A stretch of DNA of 64,000 bases from Apilactobacillus timberlakei (GCF_002993965.1 NZ_POST01000003.1:155976-219975), one strand, 5' to 3'; shown: positions 1 to 10,121, counted from the stretch's first letter. Translations and numbers: made by a program. Notes: generated by a model from the letters alone, not told the origin.

Positions 1-357
1 ATTATCAAAGCAATCATTTTCCATCCCAAAAGCAATATCTTCAGCAACCGTTAAACCTACAAATTGATCATTAGCATTTTGTAATAAGGTCCCCACTTTT
101 AATGAAGTATCAAATATCGACATATTATTAGAATTTCGACCATCGATATATATTTCACCAGATAAATCACCACGAAAATTTTCTGGAATTACACCATTAA
201 TCAAATTTCCTAGTGTCGATTTACCAGAACCAGAAGGACCTACTATTAATACTTTTTCGCCCTCATTAATTTGCAGATTAATATTTTTCAAAGTAGGCTC
301 TGCTTGGGCATTATAACGAAAAGTAACATTTTTAAACTCAATCATTGTTTTTGTCAT
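1..357 (-). CDS. ECF transporter ATP-binding protein (partial, C-terminus outside window)
   Basis: This is the N-terminal 119 residues of an ABC ATPase that powers an energy-coupling factor vitamin importer. The Walker A motif GPSGSGKST is clear near residue 40, followed by a Q-loop region ([14 protein letters not shown]) typical of EcfA proteins. It starts at ATG 357-355, three bases after the stop of the S-component gene, with an AAGGAA ribosome site inside the end of that gene, so the two are co-transcribed. S-components of the neighbouring family usually sit beside a double-domain EcfA of the YkoD type; that cannot be checked here because the gene runs off the left edge. Confidence 0.85.
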   Translation of the reverse strand, partial: MTKTMIEFKNVTFRYNAQAEPTLKNINLQINEGEKVLIVGPSGSGKSTLGNLINGVIPENFRGDLSGEIYIDGRNSNNMSIFDTSLKVGTLLQNANDQFVGLTVAEDIAFGMENDCFDN

Positions 358-360
358 AAA

Positions 361-915
361 CTATTCCTTTTTTAAACTACCTTTTTCTACTTTAGTTGAA
401 GCATACATTACTAATAAAATAGTCCCGATTACTCCGGTTGAAATACTATTAGTAATTGCTGAAATAATACCTTGTAAATAAACTTTATTGCTAGGTTCTG
501 AATAAATTAATACGTCTCCAGTAGGCGCAAGTAACACCCAACCAATAATATTAATAAATATTTGATAAATGTTATATACAACTAACTTTTTTAAACCAAT
601 TTTACCATCAGCTAGTACAATGTATCTTTTTAATAATCCAATGGCAAAACCAATAAAACCAGTAGTAAATACCCACGTCCACCATGGCGCACCAAACTGA
701 GTGAAATCAGATAATGAATGGCCAAAGAAACCTACAAAGAAGCCTACAATAGGTCCGAACATAATTGATATAAAGCCTAAAAAGCCATATGAGGTATCAA
801 TGTTAGTGTTAGGTATCCCTGAAGGAATCGAAACATATCTTTTTAATAAAAATAAAATTGCGGTCCCGATGCCAATCGCAACCACACTTTGAACACTTAA
901 TTTTTTTCTGTGCAT
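361..915 (-). CDS. ECF transporter S component, UPF0397 family
   Basis: A 184-residue integral membrane protein with about five hydrophobic segments. The stretch around residues 40-80 (YGFLGFISIMFGPIVGFF, then GHSLSDFTQFGAPWWTW) is the hallmark of the UPF0397 family of ECF substrate-binding subunits. The family is commonly annotated as a riboflavin transporter component, but its substrate is not firmly known, so I leave the vitamin open. It lies directly upstream of an ECF ATPase gene in the same operon. A GAGG ribosome site sits 8 bases before the ATG. A TATAAT-like -10 lies at 952-957 on the minus strand with only a weak -35. No riboswitch is evident in the leader. Confidence 0.85.
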   Translation of the reverse strand: MHRKKLSVQSVVAIGIGTAILFLLKRYVSIPSGIPNTNIDTSYGFLGFISIMFGPIVGFFVGFFGHSLSDFTQFGAPWWTWVFTTGFIGFAIGLLKRYIVLADGKIGLKKLVVYNIYQIFINIIGWVLLAPTGDVLIYSEPSNKVYLQGIISAITNSISTGVIGTILLVMYASTKVEKGSLKKE

Positions 916-1094
916 ATTTTAAGCCTCATTTACATATATAATTATGTAATTATTATAACAGCTCTACTTATAAAAAATAATTAATTTTTTTATTTATCAT
1001 GTTTATAAGTCTTTAATAGCAGCCTATTTACTACCATTATTTAATGTATAAATGTTATTATTATATATAATAAAATATTTAGGGAGTGAATCAA

Positions 1095-1964
1095 ATGCTT
1101 GCACAAGCTGATAATCCTAGTGTATTTACTAAATACCTTGAGGGATTTAAGTGGGATGAAATTCTACGTAACATCACAGACATTGTGATTGACTTAGTTT
1201 TAATTTCCATTTTCTTCTTAATTATAAGAGCAGTTGGTAAAGCTATTATTAATCGTTTATTTAGTAACTATGCTAATAAAGAAAAAAGTAATATTTCATC
1301 TAATCGCATGAAGACTCTACATTCATTATCAATGAATACCTACATATATATGTTAGTATTCTTCTGGATTTATTCTGCATTAACCATTATTGGAGTGCCA
1401 ATTGGTACTCTATTAGCTGGTGCTGGATTATTCTCAGTAGCTATTGGTCTTGGTGCTCAGGGACTTGCTAGTGATGTTATTAATGGATTTTTCATTTTAT
1501 TTGAAAAACAAATTAACATTGGTGACTATGTAACAATTGGTGATGTGACTGGTACTGTTTCTGAATTAGGATTAAGAACTACTAAAATTAGAAGTAATAA
1601 TGATGCTTTGAACTTTATTCCTAATCGTAACATCACCAGCATTAGTAACATGTCTAAGGAACGCATGAAAGCCGAAATCAATATTCGTGTTAACCCAGAT
1701 ACTCCAATTACCAAAGTTATCAATGTCATGAAGGATATTAACAAAGAATATGTGCCAAAAACTAAAGGAATAATTGATGCTCCTCAATTATTAGGCACTG
1801 TTGACATGGGTGATGGAACCATCGCAGTTAAGGAATACATTCCAACTACCGACGAAACAAGATTTGATGTTCAATTCGAATTCTTACAATTATATCTAGA
1901 AGCTATTAAAGCTGCCGGTATTAAATTACCTAATAATAAAGTTATTTCTGATATTTCAAAATAA
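1095..1964 (+). CDS. Small-conductance mechanosensitive channel (MscS family)
   Basis: A 289-residue MscS-type channel that opens under membrane tension and releases solutes during hypo-osmotic shock. Three N-terminal membrane segments are visible; the third carries the family's Gly/Ala-rich pore helix (GAGLFSVAIGLGAQGLASD), followed by the signature FFILFEKQINIGDYV and a cytoplasmic beta-domain. A GTG at 1086 is in frame but lies inside the AGGGAG ribosome site at 1081-1086; ATG 1095, eight bases beyond it, is therefore the likely start. The gene is monocistronic and ends in a strong bidirectional terminator shared with the convergent LysR gene. Confidence 0.9.
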   Translation: MLAQADNPSVFTKYLEGFKWDEILRNITDIVIDLVLISIFFLIIRAVGKAIINRLFSNYANKEKSNISSNRMKTLHSLSMNTYIYMLVFFWIYSALTIIGVPIGTLLAGAGLFSVAIGLGAQGLASDVINGFFILFEKQINIGDYVTIGDVTGTVSELGLRTTKIRSNNDALNFIPNRNITSISNMSKERMKAEINIRVNPDTPITKVINVMKDINKEYVPKTKGIIDAPQLLGTVDMGDGTIAVKEYIPTTDETRFDVQFEFLQLYLEAIKAAGIKLPNNKVISDISK

Positions 1965-2018
1965 CAATCAAATAGAAAAGGAATGCCCGTTTTAAGGCAT
2001 TCCTTTTCTATTTGATTG
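1965..2018. terminator. Bidirectional terminator, 23-bp perfect inverted repeat
   Basis: Arms 1965-1987 and 1996-2018 are perfectly complementary around an 8-base loop. The stem has A-runs and T-runs on its flanks and serves the convergent mscS and LysR genes. The last codons of the LysR gene lie inside the right arm. Confidence 0.9.
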
Positions 2019-2886
2019 AATGACGAATATTATCTAAAACTTTTTGTTGTAAATCATTAAAATAATGAGATTTTAAATAAACTAAATTGGTAACAAATTT
2101 AGGCATATTATCATCTTCTAGTTTCAATCTAACAACATTTTCAGGATAACTAACAAATGAATTAAAGAATCCTACACCAACGTTATTAGATATTAAATTC
2201 ATAATGTTATTGGTTTCATTGGAACGTAAAATGATGTTGGGATGCATCCCATTCTTTTTCGTCAATTGACGAAATGATTCATTTTGAACAAAACCTTGTT
2301 TAAATAAAATAAAATCTTCATGTTTTAAATCACTAAATTTAATTGATTTTTGGTTAGCTAAGTGGTGCTTTTTTGATACATACACATAAAAAGGAATTTG
2401 ATCAATTTCCTCAGTTTCAATCCGGGCATCTTCCATCGGATTAATTGACCCCAATAAGGCTAAGTCTAATTCACCGCTCTTTAATGCATCTAAAGTAGTT
2501 TCAGATCCATATTCAAAGGTAATAATATTGTTTAATAAGTTTTCTTCTTTTAAATGTTGAGCAATTTTAGGAAAATATCTTGTTTCAATAATGGGTGGTA
2601 AACCAATTGAAATCTTGTTTGATTTGAGATTGTCAATATTTTGCTTGGCCACTTCAAAATGACGAATAATAGCTTTGGCATGTTTTAACAATTGTTTTCC
2701 ACTGTCGGTAACAATTAATTCACCATGCGTACGATGTCTGATAATAAGTTTAGCATCCATTTCTTTTTCTAACCTTTTAAGCGCAAAAGTAATGGTTGGT
2801 TGACTCACATTAAATTCTTCTGCTACTTTCGAAAAAATTTTTATTTCTGTTAAGCTTATAAAATATTCAAGGTCTCTTGTATTCAT
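2008..2886 (-). CDS. mleR: LysR-family regulator of the malolactic gene
   Basis: A 292-residue LysR-type transcription regulator. The N-terminal winged helix-turn-helix (about residues 1-60, with the recognition segment VSQPTITFALKRLE) is followed by a substrate-binding co-inducer domain (about 88-285). It is transcribed divergently from the malolactic enzyme gene, the classic arrangement in which MleR activates mleS in response to malate; the function is inferred from that position. A GTG three codons upstream (2895) is in frame but overlaps the AAAGGTGG ribosome site, so ATG 2886 is preferred. The shared 136-bp intergenic region should hold its operator. Confidence 0.85.
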   Translation of the reverse strand: MNTRDLEYFISLTEIKIFSKVAEEFNVSQPTITFALKRLEKEMDAKLIIRHRTHGELIVTDSGKQLLKHAKAIIRHFEVAKQNIDNLKSNKISIGLPPIIETRYFPKIAQHLKEENLLNNIITFEYGSETTLDALKSGELDLALLGSINPMEDARIETEEIDQIPFYVYVSKKHHLANQKSIKFSDLKHEDFILFKQGFVQNESFRQLTKKNGMHPNIILRSNETNNIMNLISNNVGVGFFNSFVSYPENVVRLKLEDDNMPKFVTNLVYLKSHYFNDLQQKVLDNIRHSIK

Positions 2887-2925
2887 ATTAACCACCTTTA
2901 ATTGTTGTTATCACAGCATCTATTT

Positions 2926-2990
2926 TTGACATATAAATTATTTTTATTATAACACTAAGTTTTGACTATCAAAAAACTATGTATTATTAT
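2926..2990 (+). promoter_or_regulatory. Tandem promoters of mleS in the mleR-mleS intergenic region
   Basis: Two sigma-A-like promoters can be read on the plus strand: TTGACA (2926-2931) with TATAAC (2949-2954), and TTGACT (2962-2967) with TATTAT (2985-2990). Both have 17-base spacers. The LysR regulator probably binds around them; no single convincing LysR box stands out. Confidence 0.6.
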
Positions 2991-3022
2991 CAATGTATTA
3001 ATTAAGAAAAGAGGTATGTACT

Positions 3023-4651
3023 ATGACTATGGGATACAATATTTTAAATGACCCATTCAAGAATAAGGGTACTGCATTTACTAAAGAAGAACGTAAATCT
3101 TTAGGATTAGAAGGATTACTTCCTCCATATGTACAAACTTTACAAGAACAAGTAGATCAAACATACGCACAATTTCAATCAAAATCATCTGATTTAGAAA
3201 AACGTGTTTTCTTAATGCAAATTTTTAATGAAAACCGAGTATTATTCTACAAATTATTTTCACAACATGTTGTAGAATTTATGCCAATTGTTTATGATCC
3301 AACAATTGCTGAAACTATTGAAAATTATAGCGAACTATTCGTTCAACCACAAAACGCAACTTTCTTATCAATTGATGATGATTTAGATACTATTAAAACT
3401 TCATTAAAGAACGCTTCAGCTGGTCGTGACATTCGTTTAATCGTTGTTACCGATGCTGAGGGTATTTTAGGAATTGGTGACTGGGCTACTAATGGTGTTG
3501 ATATCGCTGTTGGTAAACTAATGGTTTACACTGCCGCTGCTGGGATTGATCCTAGCCAAGTACTTCCAGTTGTTTTAGATGCTGGTACTAACAATAAGGA
3601 ACTATTAAATGATCCTATGTATCTAGGTAATCGTCATGAAAGAGTTTATGGTGAAAAATACCATAAATTCGTAGATACTTTTGTTGAAGATGCTGAGGAA
3701 TTATTCCCAGAAATGTACTTACATTTTGAAGACTTTGGTCGTGGAAACGCTGCTGAAATTCTAGATCGTTACAAAGACAAATACACTGTCTTTAATGATG
3801 ATATTCAAGGAACTGGAATTATTGTTTTAGCTGGTATTTTAGGTGCGTTAAATATTTCTGGTGAAAAGATGACTGACCAGATTTACCTTTCATTTGGTGC
3901 TGGTACTGCTGGAACTGGAATTGTTTCTCGTGTTTATGATGAATTCATTCAGCAAGGGATGGATCCAGAAGAAGCTAAAAAACACTTCTACTTGGTAGAT
4001 AAGCAAGGTCTACTATTTGATGATGACGAAACATTAACTCCTCAACAAAAACCATTCGCTCACAAACGTGATGAATTTGGAAACCCAGATGAATTAACAA
4101 ATCTTGAAGCAGTTGTTAAGGCTATCCACCCTACTATTTTAGTTGGTACATCCACTCAACCTGGTAGCTTTACTCAAGATATTATTAAAGAAATGGCTGC
4201 TCACACTGAACGTCCAATTATCTTCCCAATTTCTAACCCAACTAAGTTGGCAGAAGCTAAAGCTGAAGATTTACTAAAATGGACTGATGGAAAAGCATTA
4301 ATCGGTACTGGTATTCCAGTTAAAGATGTTGAATACAATGGCACCACCTACCAAATTGGTCAAGCTAATAATGCATTAGTTTACCCAGGTCTAGGTTTAG
4401 GTGCAATTGCATCCACTGCAACTGTACTAGACGATGAAATGATTTCTGCAGCTGCTCACTCACTTGGTGGTATTGTCGATACTGACAAACCAGGTGCTGC
4501 TGTCTTACCTCCAGTATCCAAGTTGGATCAATTCTCAACTACTGTAGCTAAGGCTGTTGCCGATAGTGCTGTAAAACGTGATTTAACTCGTGAAAAGATT
4601 GATGACGTTGATAAAGCTATCGAAAATACTAAGTGGGATCCTGAATACTAG
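3023..4651 (+). CDS. mleS: Malolactic enzyme
   Basis: A 542-residue NAD- and Mn-dependent malolactic enzyme, which decarboxylates L-malate directly to L-lactate and CO2. The malic-enzyme N-terminal domain (about 1-260) shows [18 protein letters not shown] and the metal-site region [14 protein letters not shown]. The NAD-binding domain follows from about 270 with the conserved FNDDIQGTG and [14 protein letters not shown]. Length fits the family (about 540). An AAGAGG site precedes ATG 3023. The usual malate permease gene mleP is absent downstream; the gene is alone behind its own promoters and followed by a terminator, so malate uptake must be encoded elsewhere or by another carrier. Confidence 0.95.
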   Translation: MTMGYNILNDPFKNKGTAFTKEERKSLGLEGLLPPYVQTLQEQVDQTYAQFQSKSSDLEKRVFLMQIFNENRVLFYKLFSQHVVEFMPIVYDPTIAETIENYSELFVQPQNATFLSIDDDLDTIKTSLKNASAGRDIRLIVVTDAEGILGIGDWATNGVDIAVGKLMVYTAAAGIDPSQVLPVVLDAGTNNKELLNDPMYLGNRHERVYGEKYHKFVDTFVEDAEELFPEMYLHFEDFGRGNAAEILDRYKDKYTVFNDDIQGTGIIVLAGILGALNISGEKMTDQIYLSFGAGTAGTGIVSRVYDEFIQQGMDPEEAKKHFYLVDKQGLLFDDDETLTPQQKPFAHKRDEFGNPDELTNLEAVVKAIHPTILVGTSTQPGSFTQDIIKEMAAHTERPIIFPISNPTKLAEAKAEDLLKWTDGKALIGTGIPVKDVEYNGTTYQIGQANNALVYPGLGLGAIASTATVLDDEMISAAAHSLGGIVDTDKPGAAVLPPVSKLDQFSTTVAKAVADSAVKRDLTREKIDDVDKAIENTKWDPEY

Positions 4652-4680
4652 TAAGTATCGATTCTAAGGTGATAATAAAA

Positions 4681-4711
4681 AATCCGCTGATTATAAATTA
4701 ATCAGCGGATT
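4681..4711. terminator. Bidirectional terminator after mleS
   Basis: Perfect 13-bp stem (4681-4693 with 4699-4711), 5-base loop and flanking A/T runs. The last four codons and stop of the convergent minus-strand gene are encoded by the stem itself. Confidence 0.85.
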
Positions 4712-5099
4712 TTTTATTTTTTAAAGTTAAAACTGGATAACGATATTTATAACCTAGATTGGTTTTCAAAGTTTTATACTTTTCGATTTTGCATAATAAA
4801 GAAGTTGTCCCATTAGGTAATTTATTATGATTTAAAATGACGAAGTATAAACGATTCCGATTATCTGAAACCGTTGCTTGTTTTATGTTATTTTTAGTAA
4901 AACGTTGATTAACATAGACATTTTTTAAATAATAATTTTGCCCAACATATTTATTATTGGTTAAATCTTTATATGTAATGTTTTTAGTCGTATTAACTTT
5001 ATTCTTATTTTGAGCCTGATTATGTATGAAAACTCCTGTAAGCATAGTTAAAACAACTAGTATTAAAGATATAAATATAATTTTGACAGATTTTATCAA
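4698..5099 (-). CDS. Membrane-anchored exported protein of unknown function
   Basis: A 133-residue protein with one N-terminal membrane segment (about residues 5-26) and a basic, beta-rich external domain. The pattern YKDLTNNKYVGQNYYLKNV resembles the strand order of small OB-fold exported proteins, but this is only a resemblance. It starts at a TTG (5099) behind a strong AAGGGGGG site with 5-base spacing. It is monocistronic and convergent with mleS. Function unknown. Confidence 0.6.
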   Translation of the reverse strand: MIKSVKIIFISLILVVLTMLTGVFIHNQAQNKNKVNTTKNITYKDLTNNKYVGQNYYLKNVYVNQRFTKNNIKQATVSDNRNRLYFVILNHNKLPNGTTSLLCKIEKYKTLKTNLGYKYRYPVLTLKNKKSAD

Positions 5100-5227
5100 A
5101 ATTACCCCCCTTCTAAAATTACTTTACTATTTCAATCATACAATATTTTGCTACATACGAAACATTAGAAATATTGTATAATGTACATAAATTATTTTAA
5201 GCATTAGAAAAGAGAACAAATTATTAT

Positions 5228-6151
5228 ATGAAAATCAGTCAAAAAATAACCGACTTTTTTAATAAGCATAGTCGGGTTCTAAAAAGTATCTATGTCATCG
5301 CAATTGTGATTTTAGTTGCGATTGCCTTTAATTCAATTCGAAAACAAGTTGAATGGAATCAAATACTACACTCATTCGGTAGTTTAACAACCACCAAAAT
5401 CGTTATGCTAATTGCATTGGGATTATTATCAGTTGTCCCAATGGCTATCTATGACTATGAATATGTTAAACAAAGTCATAAAGATTTTAAAGTATCAACC
5501 ATTTTGGTTAACAGTTATGTAATTAATACTGTCACCAACTTAGCCGGTGGTGGTGGCCTAATTGGTGGCAGTTTGAGAACTTACCTATTTGGTAAAGTTA
5601 AAGATGTTAAGCAAACAATTGTGCAAGTTTCGCAAATCGCTTTATTTACCCTTACTGGATTATCGATGAATGCGATTATTGTGATTATCATGCATTTTTT
5701 CTTTCAAATTAAATTAAATTTATTTTATTGGTTAGTCTTAATTGGCTTTATTGCTTATCTAATCATTTTAGTATTTTTCAGAGCTAAATCTTTAAGTCAT
5801 CATGATACTATTTTGTTACTAACCGGCTCATTCTTTGAATGGATTTGTTGTTTATCATTCTTCGTATCCATTGGTTTATTTCTAGATTATCATTTCAGTA
5901 TTCCATCAATTTATGCATTAGTTGCGATTGCCGGAATGATTGGAATTATTAGTTTTATCCCTGGTGGATTAGGTAGTTTTGATTCAATCATGGTTGCTGG
6001 AATGTCAATGAATGGATTAAATATAAACCAAGCATTAACTTGGCTAATTATTTATCGAGTAACTTACTATATTTTGCCATTCTTGGTAGGAATTACATTA
6101 TATTTTGCAAAAGTGATTCATAATCAGTATATAAAAAAGGTCAGATCATAA
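5228..6151 (+). CDS. Flippase-like / lysyl-PG synthase transmembrane family protein (UPF0104)
   Basis: A 307-residue polytopic membrane protein with about eight hydrophobic helices. The segments AGGGGLIGGSLRTYLFG (about residue 105) and GIISFIPGGLGSFDS (about residue 240) match the UPF0104 / lysylphosphatidylglycerol synthase transmembrane domain family. The soluble aminoacyl-transferase domain of MprF is absent, so this is a stand-alone membrane domain, a type proposed to flip or modify lipids; its substrate cannot be read. The ribosome site is weak (AAAAGAGAAC). Single gene with its own terminator. Confidence 0.8.
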   Translation: MKISQKITDFFNKHSRVLKSIYVIAIVILVAIAFNSIRKQVEWNQILHSFGSLTTTKIVMLIALGLLSVVPMAIYDYEYVKQSHKDFKVSTILVNSYVINTVTNLAGGGGLIGGSLRTYLFGKVKDVKQTIVQVSQIALFTLTGLSMNAIIVIIMHFFFQIKLNLFYWLVLIGFIAYLIILVFFRAKSLSHHDTILLLTGSFFEWICCLSFFVSIGLFLDYHFSIPSIYALVAIAGMIGIISFIPGGLGSFDSIMVAGMSMNGLNINQALTWLIIYRVTYYILPFLVGITLYFAKVIHNQYIKKVRS

Positions 6152-6166
6152 AGATCTGGCCTTTTT
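6133..6166. terminator. Bidirectional terminator
   Basis: Stem GGTCAGATC (6139-6147) with GATCTGGCC (6153-6161), flanked by A6 and T5 runs, between the convergent flippase-like and metalloprotease genes. Confidence 0.85.
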
Positions 6167-6170
6167 ATTA

Positions 6171-6935
6171 TTAGTAGTAATGTTGTAATGAAATTTTTTC
6201 GCATGCTCCTAAATTATTCAAAAGGATTGAGCCAACTTGAGATGTTGAGAACATTACTAATCCACGATCCTTCTGACCATATAGATCATCAAATCCTAAT
6301 GCATGGCCTAATTCATGAATAATAACGTGGTCTTTGTTGTTATCTGAAGCTTTGGCTATTCCTGAATATAGTACGATGTCACTTTTTGAAATATAGTTCA
6401 TCTTAGTGCCATCTGCTAATGCAGTTGATGAATCATAATCAACATAGTTATTAGTATCACCTAAATTACCTTTTTCGTAATCTGGATTGTTAGCATCTTC
6501 TTTTGCGTTAGCATTTCCATGAACATCAACTGTTGCTGATGCATCATCGACAATTTTAAATTTAATTACGCCTAATTTATTCCAAGCTGCAACTGCATTT
6601 TGAAAGTTATCGTTTAAACTAGGATTGCCATCATATTTTACATGAATAGTTCCGTCATCGTTAATTTTTTGTTTAATGTTTAAACCTGTATTGTTGTCCT
6701 TTATAAAAGGTAAAAGATGAGTCTTTGGGTACTTAGCATTAACTTCACTAACAAAGTTTACTGATCCATCTTTTTTTACAAATTCATAATAGTTAAAATT
6801 TTTATCCTTACCAGCAGATATCTTTTTAACAATTGATTGTTGTTTAGAACTAGCTAGTGTATTTTGTGTAATGCTGTAAATTGATGTAAAAGTCAAAAGT
6901 ACGATACCTAATAGTGCTAATAAGTTTTTCTTCAT
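6171..6935 (-). CDS. Secreted metzincin-type zinc metalloprotease
   Basis: A 254-residue exported protein with a signal peptide (about residues 1-28). Near the C-terminus HELGHALGFDDL gives the extended zinc motif HExxHxxGxxD, and GLVMFS 15-20 residues later looks like the metzincin Met-turn. These place it among matrixin/M10-like or related secreted metzincins. About 120 residues precede the catalytic helix and probably form a propeptide plus the N-terminal sheet. ATG 6935 follows GGAGG by five bases, so the in-frame ATG at 6947 inside that site is not the start. Substrate unknown; it may act on host or wall proteins. Confidence 0.8.
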   Translation of the reverse strand: MKKNLLALLGIVLLTFTSIYSITQNTLASSKQQSIVKKISAGKDKNFNYYEFVKKDGSVNFVSEVNAKYPKTHLLPFIKDNNTGLNIKQKINDDGTIHVKYDGNPSLNDNFQNAVAAWNKLGVIKFKIVDDASATVDVHGNANAKEDANNPDYEKGNLGDTNNYVDYDSSTALADGTKMNYISKSDIVLYSGIAKASDNNKDHVIIHELGHALGFDDLYGQKDRGLVMFSTSQVGSILLNNLGACEKISLQHYY

Positions 6936-7068
6936 ATATTCCTCCATATAGCTAATAGTTACAATAATTATTTAGTTATCAATATTTGAAATATACTACA
7001 CTATTAATTTATATAGCACAAGACTTTTTTGCAATAAAATATTTTTAACAAGATATACTTCTATTAAA

Positions 7069-7110
7069 CATTAAAGCTATACAAGTAAAAACACTTGTAT
7101 AGCTTTAATG
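7069..7110. repeat. 18-bp perfect palindrome in the 6936-7280 intergenic region
   Basis: Arms 7069-7086 and 7093-7110 pair perfectly around a 6-base loop. Neither side is followed by a good T-run, and the downstream gene's transcript already ends at 7233-7271, so it is not an obvious terminator for a known gene. The rest of this 345-bp gap is AT-rich sequence holding the protease promoter region and that separate terminator; I see no gene. Confidence 0.6.
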
Positions 7111-7232
7111 TTTGGAGATATTCTAATTTATTATATGTATGATAAAAAATATATTATGTATTAATTAAAGTGACAAAATCAAACAACAATTTCAAATCAT
7201 ACTAGCCAAAAATTTTATGTGCAAATTCTAAT

Positions 7233-7271
7233 AAAAAAAGAGAAGCTACAATTAAGTAGCTTCTCTTTTTT
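7233..7271. terminator. Terminator of the exported-protein gene
   Basis: Stem AAAAAAAGAGAAGCTAC paired with GTAGCTTCTCTTTTTT, just downstream (minus strand) of the gene ending at 7281. Confidence 0.85.
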
Positions 7272-7280
7272 GAATAAGTA

Positions 7281-7799
7281 TTATTTCATTGCTGGTAAAT
7301 GAATTGTAGTTTTTCCATCATTTACTTGTAATAAAACTAAAGTCCAACGTTTTGCTAAAGATGAAATCTTAGTCAAGTCAGAAAGTTTAACATTTTTTAA
7401 AGATTTTGTTGATTCACTAATCATTTTATTACGTTCCTTAGCAGAAGTTTTCTTAAACTCAGGATTATTTTTCATTGATTTTTCAAATACTTTTCTGAAT
7501 TGCTTTTTACTCATCTTATTATCTAATACTGCAAGTAATTCCTTTTTAGTTGATTTGCCAGGCTTAGTTGTTGCTTTATAATTTTTGATTGTTGGTAATA
7601 AATCTTTCTTAAAGAAATTACTAAAATTATACATTTCATCAGCAAACTTATCAGTAGCATTATTATGATTAACAACCTTAACAGCATGTGTTTTCTTTGT
7701 GCTTGCATTAGCATTATTAATGCTATTTGAACTAAACGCAATTGGTAATAGTAGTGATACTACTGCTAATCCTTTAAATAACTTTGACTTAATACTCAT
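7281..7799 (-). CDS. Secreted basic protein of unknown function
   Basis: A 172-residue protein with a clear signal peptide (residues 1-32, cleavage near ANAST). The mature part is lysine-rich and mostly helical, with no recognisable motif. It sits alone between terminators, upstream (minus strand) of the metalloprotease but not in its transcript. Function unknown. Confidence 0.65.
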   Translation of the reverse strand: MSIKSKLFKGLAVVSLLLPIAFSSNSINNANASTKKTHAVKVVNHNNATDKFADEMYNFSNFFKKDLLPTIKNYKATTKPGKSTKKELLAVLDNKMSKKQFRKVFEKSMKNNPEFKKTSAKERNKMISESTKSLKNVKLSDLTKISSLAKRWTLVLLQVNDGKTTIHLPAMK

Positions 7800-7886
7800 A
7801 TGTAATCACCTCATAATTGATATATTTATAGATTAACATAAATGATTAAAATTCCAATAGTATATTAACATTAGTTTTTAATAATA

Positions 7887-7925
7887 AAAAAATAGTTATC
7901 TGAATAACTCAGATAACTATTTTTT
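7887..7925. terminator. Terminator of clpL
   Basis: Perfect 17-bp stem (7887-7903 with 7909-7925) including terminal A/T runs, directly after the clpL stop codon. Confidence 0.85.
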
Positions 7926-7926
7926 A

Positions 7927-10032
7927 TTAAGCTTCACTTTTATCGGCACTAATTACTACTTTACCATCTTGCATATCAGCATCTAAGTGCTTAATATCTT
8001 CATGGTCTAAGTAGAAGTCAGTAATCTTATCTCTGATTTCTTGTTCAACAACTCGACGTAATGGACGAGCACCCATTGCTTCATCGTATCCTTGATCAAT
8101 TAAGTAATCCTTAACCGGTTCAGATACTTTAACATCCATATTCTTCTTAGCCAATGTCTTGTTAACATCATCTAACATCAAGTTAATAATTTCTTTCAAA
8201 TTATCTTTAGATAGATGTGAGAATTCAACAATTGCATTGAAACGGTTTAAGAATTCAGGACGGAAGTATGGAGCCAAACGATCAATTAACTTCTTATCTT
8301 TATCGTCATCACCAGTAACGCTTTCATTACCAAATCCAGCGTTAGAAGTAGCAATTACAACTGTGTTCTTAAAGTTAACAACATTACCTTGACCATCGGT
8401 TAAACGACCATCATCTAAAACTTGTAGTAACAATGTTAATACTTGTGGGTTAGCCTTTTCAATTTCATCTAATAGAACAATTGAATAAGGATTACGACGT
8501 ACTTTTTCAGTTAAAGTATTGTTGTTATCGTTGTATCCAACATAACCAGCGGATGCACCAATTAACTTAGATACAGCAGTTGGGTCGGAATATTCAGACA
8601 TGTCTAATCTAATAATATTATCTTTATTACCAAACATGTCTAAAGCTAATTGTTTTGCCAATTCAGTTTTACCGACACCAGTTGGTCCAACAAATAAGAA
8701 GGAACCAATTGGACGATTGCCTTCATCAAAACCAGCACGGTTACGACGAATAGCACGAGAAACAGCAGCAACTGCTTCATTTTGACCAATAACTTTACCC
8801 TTTAGACGACTGCCCATGTTCTTCAAGTGTTCAATATCATTATTGCTCATCTTGGAAACTGGAACTCCAGTTAATCTTTCAACTGATTGAGCGACATCAT
8901 TAATAGTTGCAGTGACTTTCTTAGCATCACTCTTGTTGTCTAATTGTTTATTCAACTCATCAATCTTATTCTTATGATTCAAAGCAGCTTCATAGTCTTC
9001 TTTATCTGCAGCAGCTTGTTGAGCTTTCTTTTCAGTTTCAATTTGGTCTTCTACTTGTTTCTGATCTAAAACTGGATGTTGAGCTGCCAAGTGTGCAGCA
9101 GTCATATCAACTAAATCAATAGCTTTATCAGGTAAGCTACGTTGTGGAATATATTGAACTGAATAATCCACAGCTGCTTTCAATACATCATCAGGTAATA
9201 CTACATTGTGATGCGTTTCGTAAAGCTTACGAACGCCCTTCAAGATAGCTAATGTCGTTTCGGCTGAAGGAGCGTTGATTTTTACTTCATTAAAACGACG
9301 TGATAATGCAGCATCTTTCATGATGGTATTACGATATTCATCTTGAGTAGTGGCACCGATAACGGTAAAGTCACCACGAGATAATGCTGGTTTAATAATA
9401 TCAGCTAATCCTTTAGAACCACTTTCATCACCGGAATTACCAGCTCCTAAGATTTGATGAATTTCATCAAAGAATAGGATTACATTTTTCTTTGCTTTTA
9501 CTTCTTTAATTAAGTTTTGAATATTTTCTTCAAAACTACCACGGTATTGAGTACCAGCTTCAAGTCCAGAAATATCAATACTGATAATTTCCTTATTCTT
9601 GATTGCTGCTGGTACATCACCCTTAGCAATTGCTTGAGCTAAGCCCTCAACAACAGCAGTTTTACCAACACCAGCATCACCAACTAGCACTGGATTATTT
9701 TTAATTCTCCTGGATAATACTTCAGCAGCTTCTTGAATTTCTTTATCTCTGCCAATAACAGGATCTAATTTCCCATCACGAGCTTCTTTAGTTAAGTTAC
9801 GACCTAACTTATCAAGAATGCTCTTACCATTATTACCTTGCTTTTGTTGTGGATTCATCTGACCATTTTGTAATTGACCAGATTTTCTTAATTGTTCTAA
9901 TTGCTCTGGGGTGACTTCCTGACCGTTAACCATGTAGCGACGTTGTGGGTTTGAACTCCCAGTATCACCTAAGAATTGATTGAAAATTTTATCAAAATCA
10001 TCATTGAATGGATTGAATGGATCTCTAGCCAT
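7927..10032 (-). CDS. clpL: ATP-dependent Clp-type chaperone ClpL
   Basis: A 701-residue HSP100 disaggregase; length and layout fit ClpL, which lacks the ClpC/ClpE N-terminal domain. The first 60 residues are polar, with [20 protein letters not shown] and a Gln/Asn-rich stretch. AAA domain 1 has GDAGVGKT and [12 protein letters not shown]; a short coiled-coil middle domain follows (about 335-385); AAA domain 2 has [26 protein letters not shown] and RPEFLNR. In lactobacilli ClpL refolds aggregated proteins during heat and acid stress. A CtsR operator overlaps the region just upstream of its promoter. Single gene with its own terminator. Confidence 0.95.
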   Translation of the reverse strand: MARDPFNPFNDDFDKIFNQFLGDTGSSNPQRRYMVNGQEVTPEQLEQLRKSGQLQNGQMNPQQKQGNNGKSILDKLGRNLTKEARDGKLDPVIGRDKEIQEAAEVLSRRIKNNPVLVGDAGVGKTAVVEGLAQAIAKGDVPAAIKNKEIISIDISGLEAGTQYRGSFEENIQNLIKEVKAKKNVILFFDEIHQILGAGNSGDESGSKGLADIIKPALSRGDFTVIGATTQDEYRNTIMKDAALSRRFNEVKINAPSAETTLAILKGVRKLYETHHNVVLPDDVLKAAVDYSVQYIPQRSLPDKAIDLVDMTAAHLAAQHPVLDQKQVEDQIETEKKAQQAAADKEDYEAALNHKNKIDELNKQLDNKSDAKKVTATINDVAQSVERLTGVPVSKMSNNDIEHLKNMGSRLKGKVIGQNEAVAAVSRAIRRNRAGFDEGNRPIGSFLFVGPTGVGKTELAKQLALDMFGNKDNIIRLDMSEYSDPTAVSKLIGASAGYVGYNDNNNTLTEKVRRNPYSIVLLDEIEKANPQVLTLLLQVLDDGRLTDGQGNVVNFKNTVVIATSNAGFGNESVTGDDDKDKKLIDRLAPYFRPEFLNRFNAIVEFSHLSKDNLKEIINLMLDDVNKTLAKKNMDVKVSEPVKDYLIDQGYDEAMGARPLRRVVEQEIRDKITDFYLDHEDIKHLDADMQDGKVVISADKSEA

Positions 10033-10121
10033 AGTACATCCCTCGCTTTTCTTTATTATTTAGTTTTTATTAATGGAGAAAGTTTCTTTATTTATTCATT
10101 CCCTTTCTTCATTACAACTAT

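Noticed and set aside
6945-6947. ATG 6947 as start of the metalloprotease gene
   Set aside because: It overlaps the GGAGG that serves ATG 6935.
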